This document shows positions 19,314 through 19,817 of a DNA stretch of 19,817 bases, piece after piece. Source of the DNA: Parcubacteria group bacterium SW_6_46_9 (GTDB lineage Bacteria; Patescibacteriota; Minisyncoccia; Phycocordibacterales; SW-6-46-9); contig PXPA01000052.1 of assembly GCA_003022255.1 (NCBI GenBank), forward strand, positions 1 to 19,817. Direction: 5' to 3'. The position numbers and the translations under genes were made by a program. Position 1 is the first letter of the stretch, and each line of letters begins with the position of its first letter. The notes beneath the pieces were generated by a model that saw only the letters and a list, made by a program, of their open reading frames with translations, did not search any database and was not told the DNA's origin.

Positions 19314-19573
19314 ATTTCCTTTTGTTTTATTTCTGTTATGGGTAGAGTAAGAAAATAAAAATTACAAATCATTCATTGATCACTTTTCGTCGTATCCGTA
19401 AAAAGCACAATGATAGAGCTGATTGTGTTGATTAGATAAACTCGCTTGCCCTCGTGGACTGCAGAATATACTATGCAAAAGACGAACTTGACACATAAAG
19501 ACAGACCAGAGCCTAAGACCACCTGAAAGATCGATTGGTTTATCGAAAATATTAGTGACGTTCGTCGTTTGCT
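19314..19573. other. Spacer between the GIY-YIG gene and tRNA-Gly(UCC)
   Basis: No gene seen. A TTGACA at 19488-19493 may be the -35 of a tRNA promoter, but its -10 is poor (TAAGAC, 20-nt spacing). Otherwise AT-rich without recognisable content. Confidence 0.4.
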
Positions 19574-19589
19574 AAGTAAAAATTAGTGG

Positions 19590-19660
19590 GCGGGATTAGT
19601 TCAGCGGTAGAACGTCTCCCTTCCAAGGAGAAGACGTCGGTTCGAGTCCGGCATCCCGCA
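19590..19660 (+). tRNA. tRNA-Gly (anticodon UCC)
   Basis: Cloverleaf: acceptor GCGGGAT/ATCCCGC, D arm GTTC...GAAC, anticodon stem TCTCC/GGAGA with loop CTTCCAA (anticodon TCC), T arm GTCGG TTCGAGT CCGGC, discriminator A. CCA is not encoded (followed by TCG). Confidence 0.96.
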
Positions 19661-19691
19661 TCGAATGAGCGAAGTGAATGAGGGAGGGATA

Positions 19692-19789
19692 GAACATGCA
19701 TTTATGCATGTTCGTGCCGGCTCGAAGGCCGCAGCGATGTCGTGCGCAGCTTGCGAGCACGACCGCGAGGGGCAGCCTACGAGCCCGCA
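19692..19789 (+). repeat. tRNA-tail element, copy C (after tRNA-Gly(UCC))
   Basis: In order: 10-bp hairpin GAACATGCAT-TT-ATGCATGTTC (19692-19713); TGCCGGCTCGAA (19715-19726), antisense to the tRNA-Gly(UCC) T-arm with one base missing; a long imperfect hairpin with arms 19719-19745 and 19757-19785; core GCGAGCACGACCGCGAGG and GGCAGCCTACGA (19753-19781); short tail CGAGCCCGCA (19780-19789), a deleted version of the tRNA 3' end. It lacks the second hairpin of copies A and B. Confidence 0.75.
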
Positions 19790-19817
19790 AAATAAGGAGT
19801 GTAAGGACTATATTTTG

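Noticed and set aside
1..19817. Reassigned TGA codon (as in some CPR lineages)
   Set aside because: TGA ends several well-defined proteins here (7872, 8512, 17942, 19282) and does not interrupt conserved domains.

Overview
This window looks like a small bacterial genome of the Candidate Phyla Radiation (Patescibacteria) type; that placement is an inference. Supporting signs are a TrmB-family regulator, a membrane-anchored LysM/M23 peptidase, M29 and M32 peptidases, a small YhbQ-like GIY-YIG protein, tRNA genes mostly lacking an encoded CCA, few convincing Shine-Dalgarno sites, and many start codons only 6-9 nt after a -10 hexamer (predicted leaderless mRNAs). The genetic code appears standard: TGA ends several ORFs.

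Layout. 1-1717 (-): UvrD/PcrA helicase, cut by the window edge inside motif VI. 1934-2959 (+): LysM-LysM-M23 peptidase. 2977-3434 (+): Nudix hydrolase broken by a +/-1 shift at a T run. 3435-3703: heptamer-periodic spacer. 3704-5266 (-): ComM/YifB ATPase. 5353-6168 (+): anchored protein of unknown function. 6330-7079 (-): TrmB-like regulator, divergent from a secreted protein (7306-7872, +) across a two-site operator. 8114-8512 (+): unknown, followed by stacked hairpins and a terminator. 8853-12050 (-): M32 carboxypeptidase, M29 aminopeptidase and a DksA-like protein. 12223-12516 (+): charged disordered protein. 12538-15402 (-): NYN-domain protein, ribosomal protein S15 and CCA-adding enzyme. 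From 15467 on, the window is tRNA-rich accessory DNA: tRNA-Arg(UCG), a pterin dehydratase gene with a fresh 22-bp duplication, tRNA-Gly(GCC), a PIN toxin/Phd antitoxin pair, YraN, tRNA-Pro(UGG), a 34-residue acidic ORF, a GIY-YIG gene, and tRNA-Gly(UCC).

The most interesting feature is a repeat family downstream of all four tRNA genes. Each copy has a conserved core (GCGAGCACC...GGCAGCCTACGA) and usually a CCTACGAA...TTTGTAGG hairpin, then ends with a second copy of the 3' tail of the neighbouring tRNA itself (18/18 for Pro, 15/18 for Arg, degenerate for both Gly genes). Two copies also carry a short antisense copy of the tRNA T-arm. The 5' end of tRNA-Pro is also duplicated upstream, and the 5' flank of tRNA-Gly(UCC) is inverted beside the GIY-YIG gene. 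I know of no described element with this anatomy; it could be a non-autonomous element targeting tRNA tails, or a structured tRNA trailer. A second unusual pattern is degenerate 7-nt periodic tracts at several spacers, including both sides of the duplicated tRNA-Pro 5' end.
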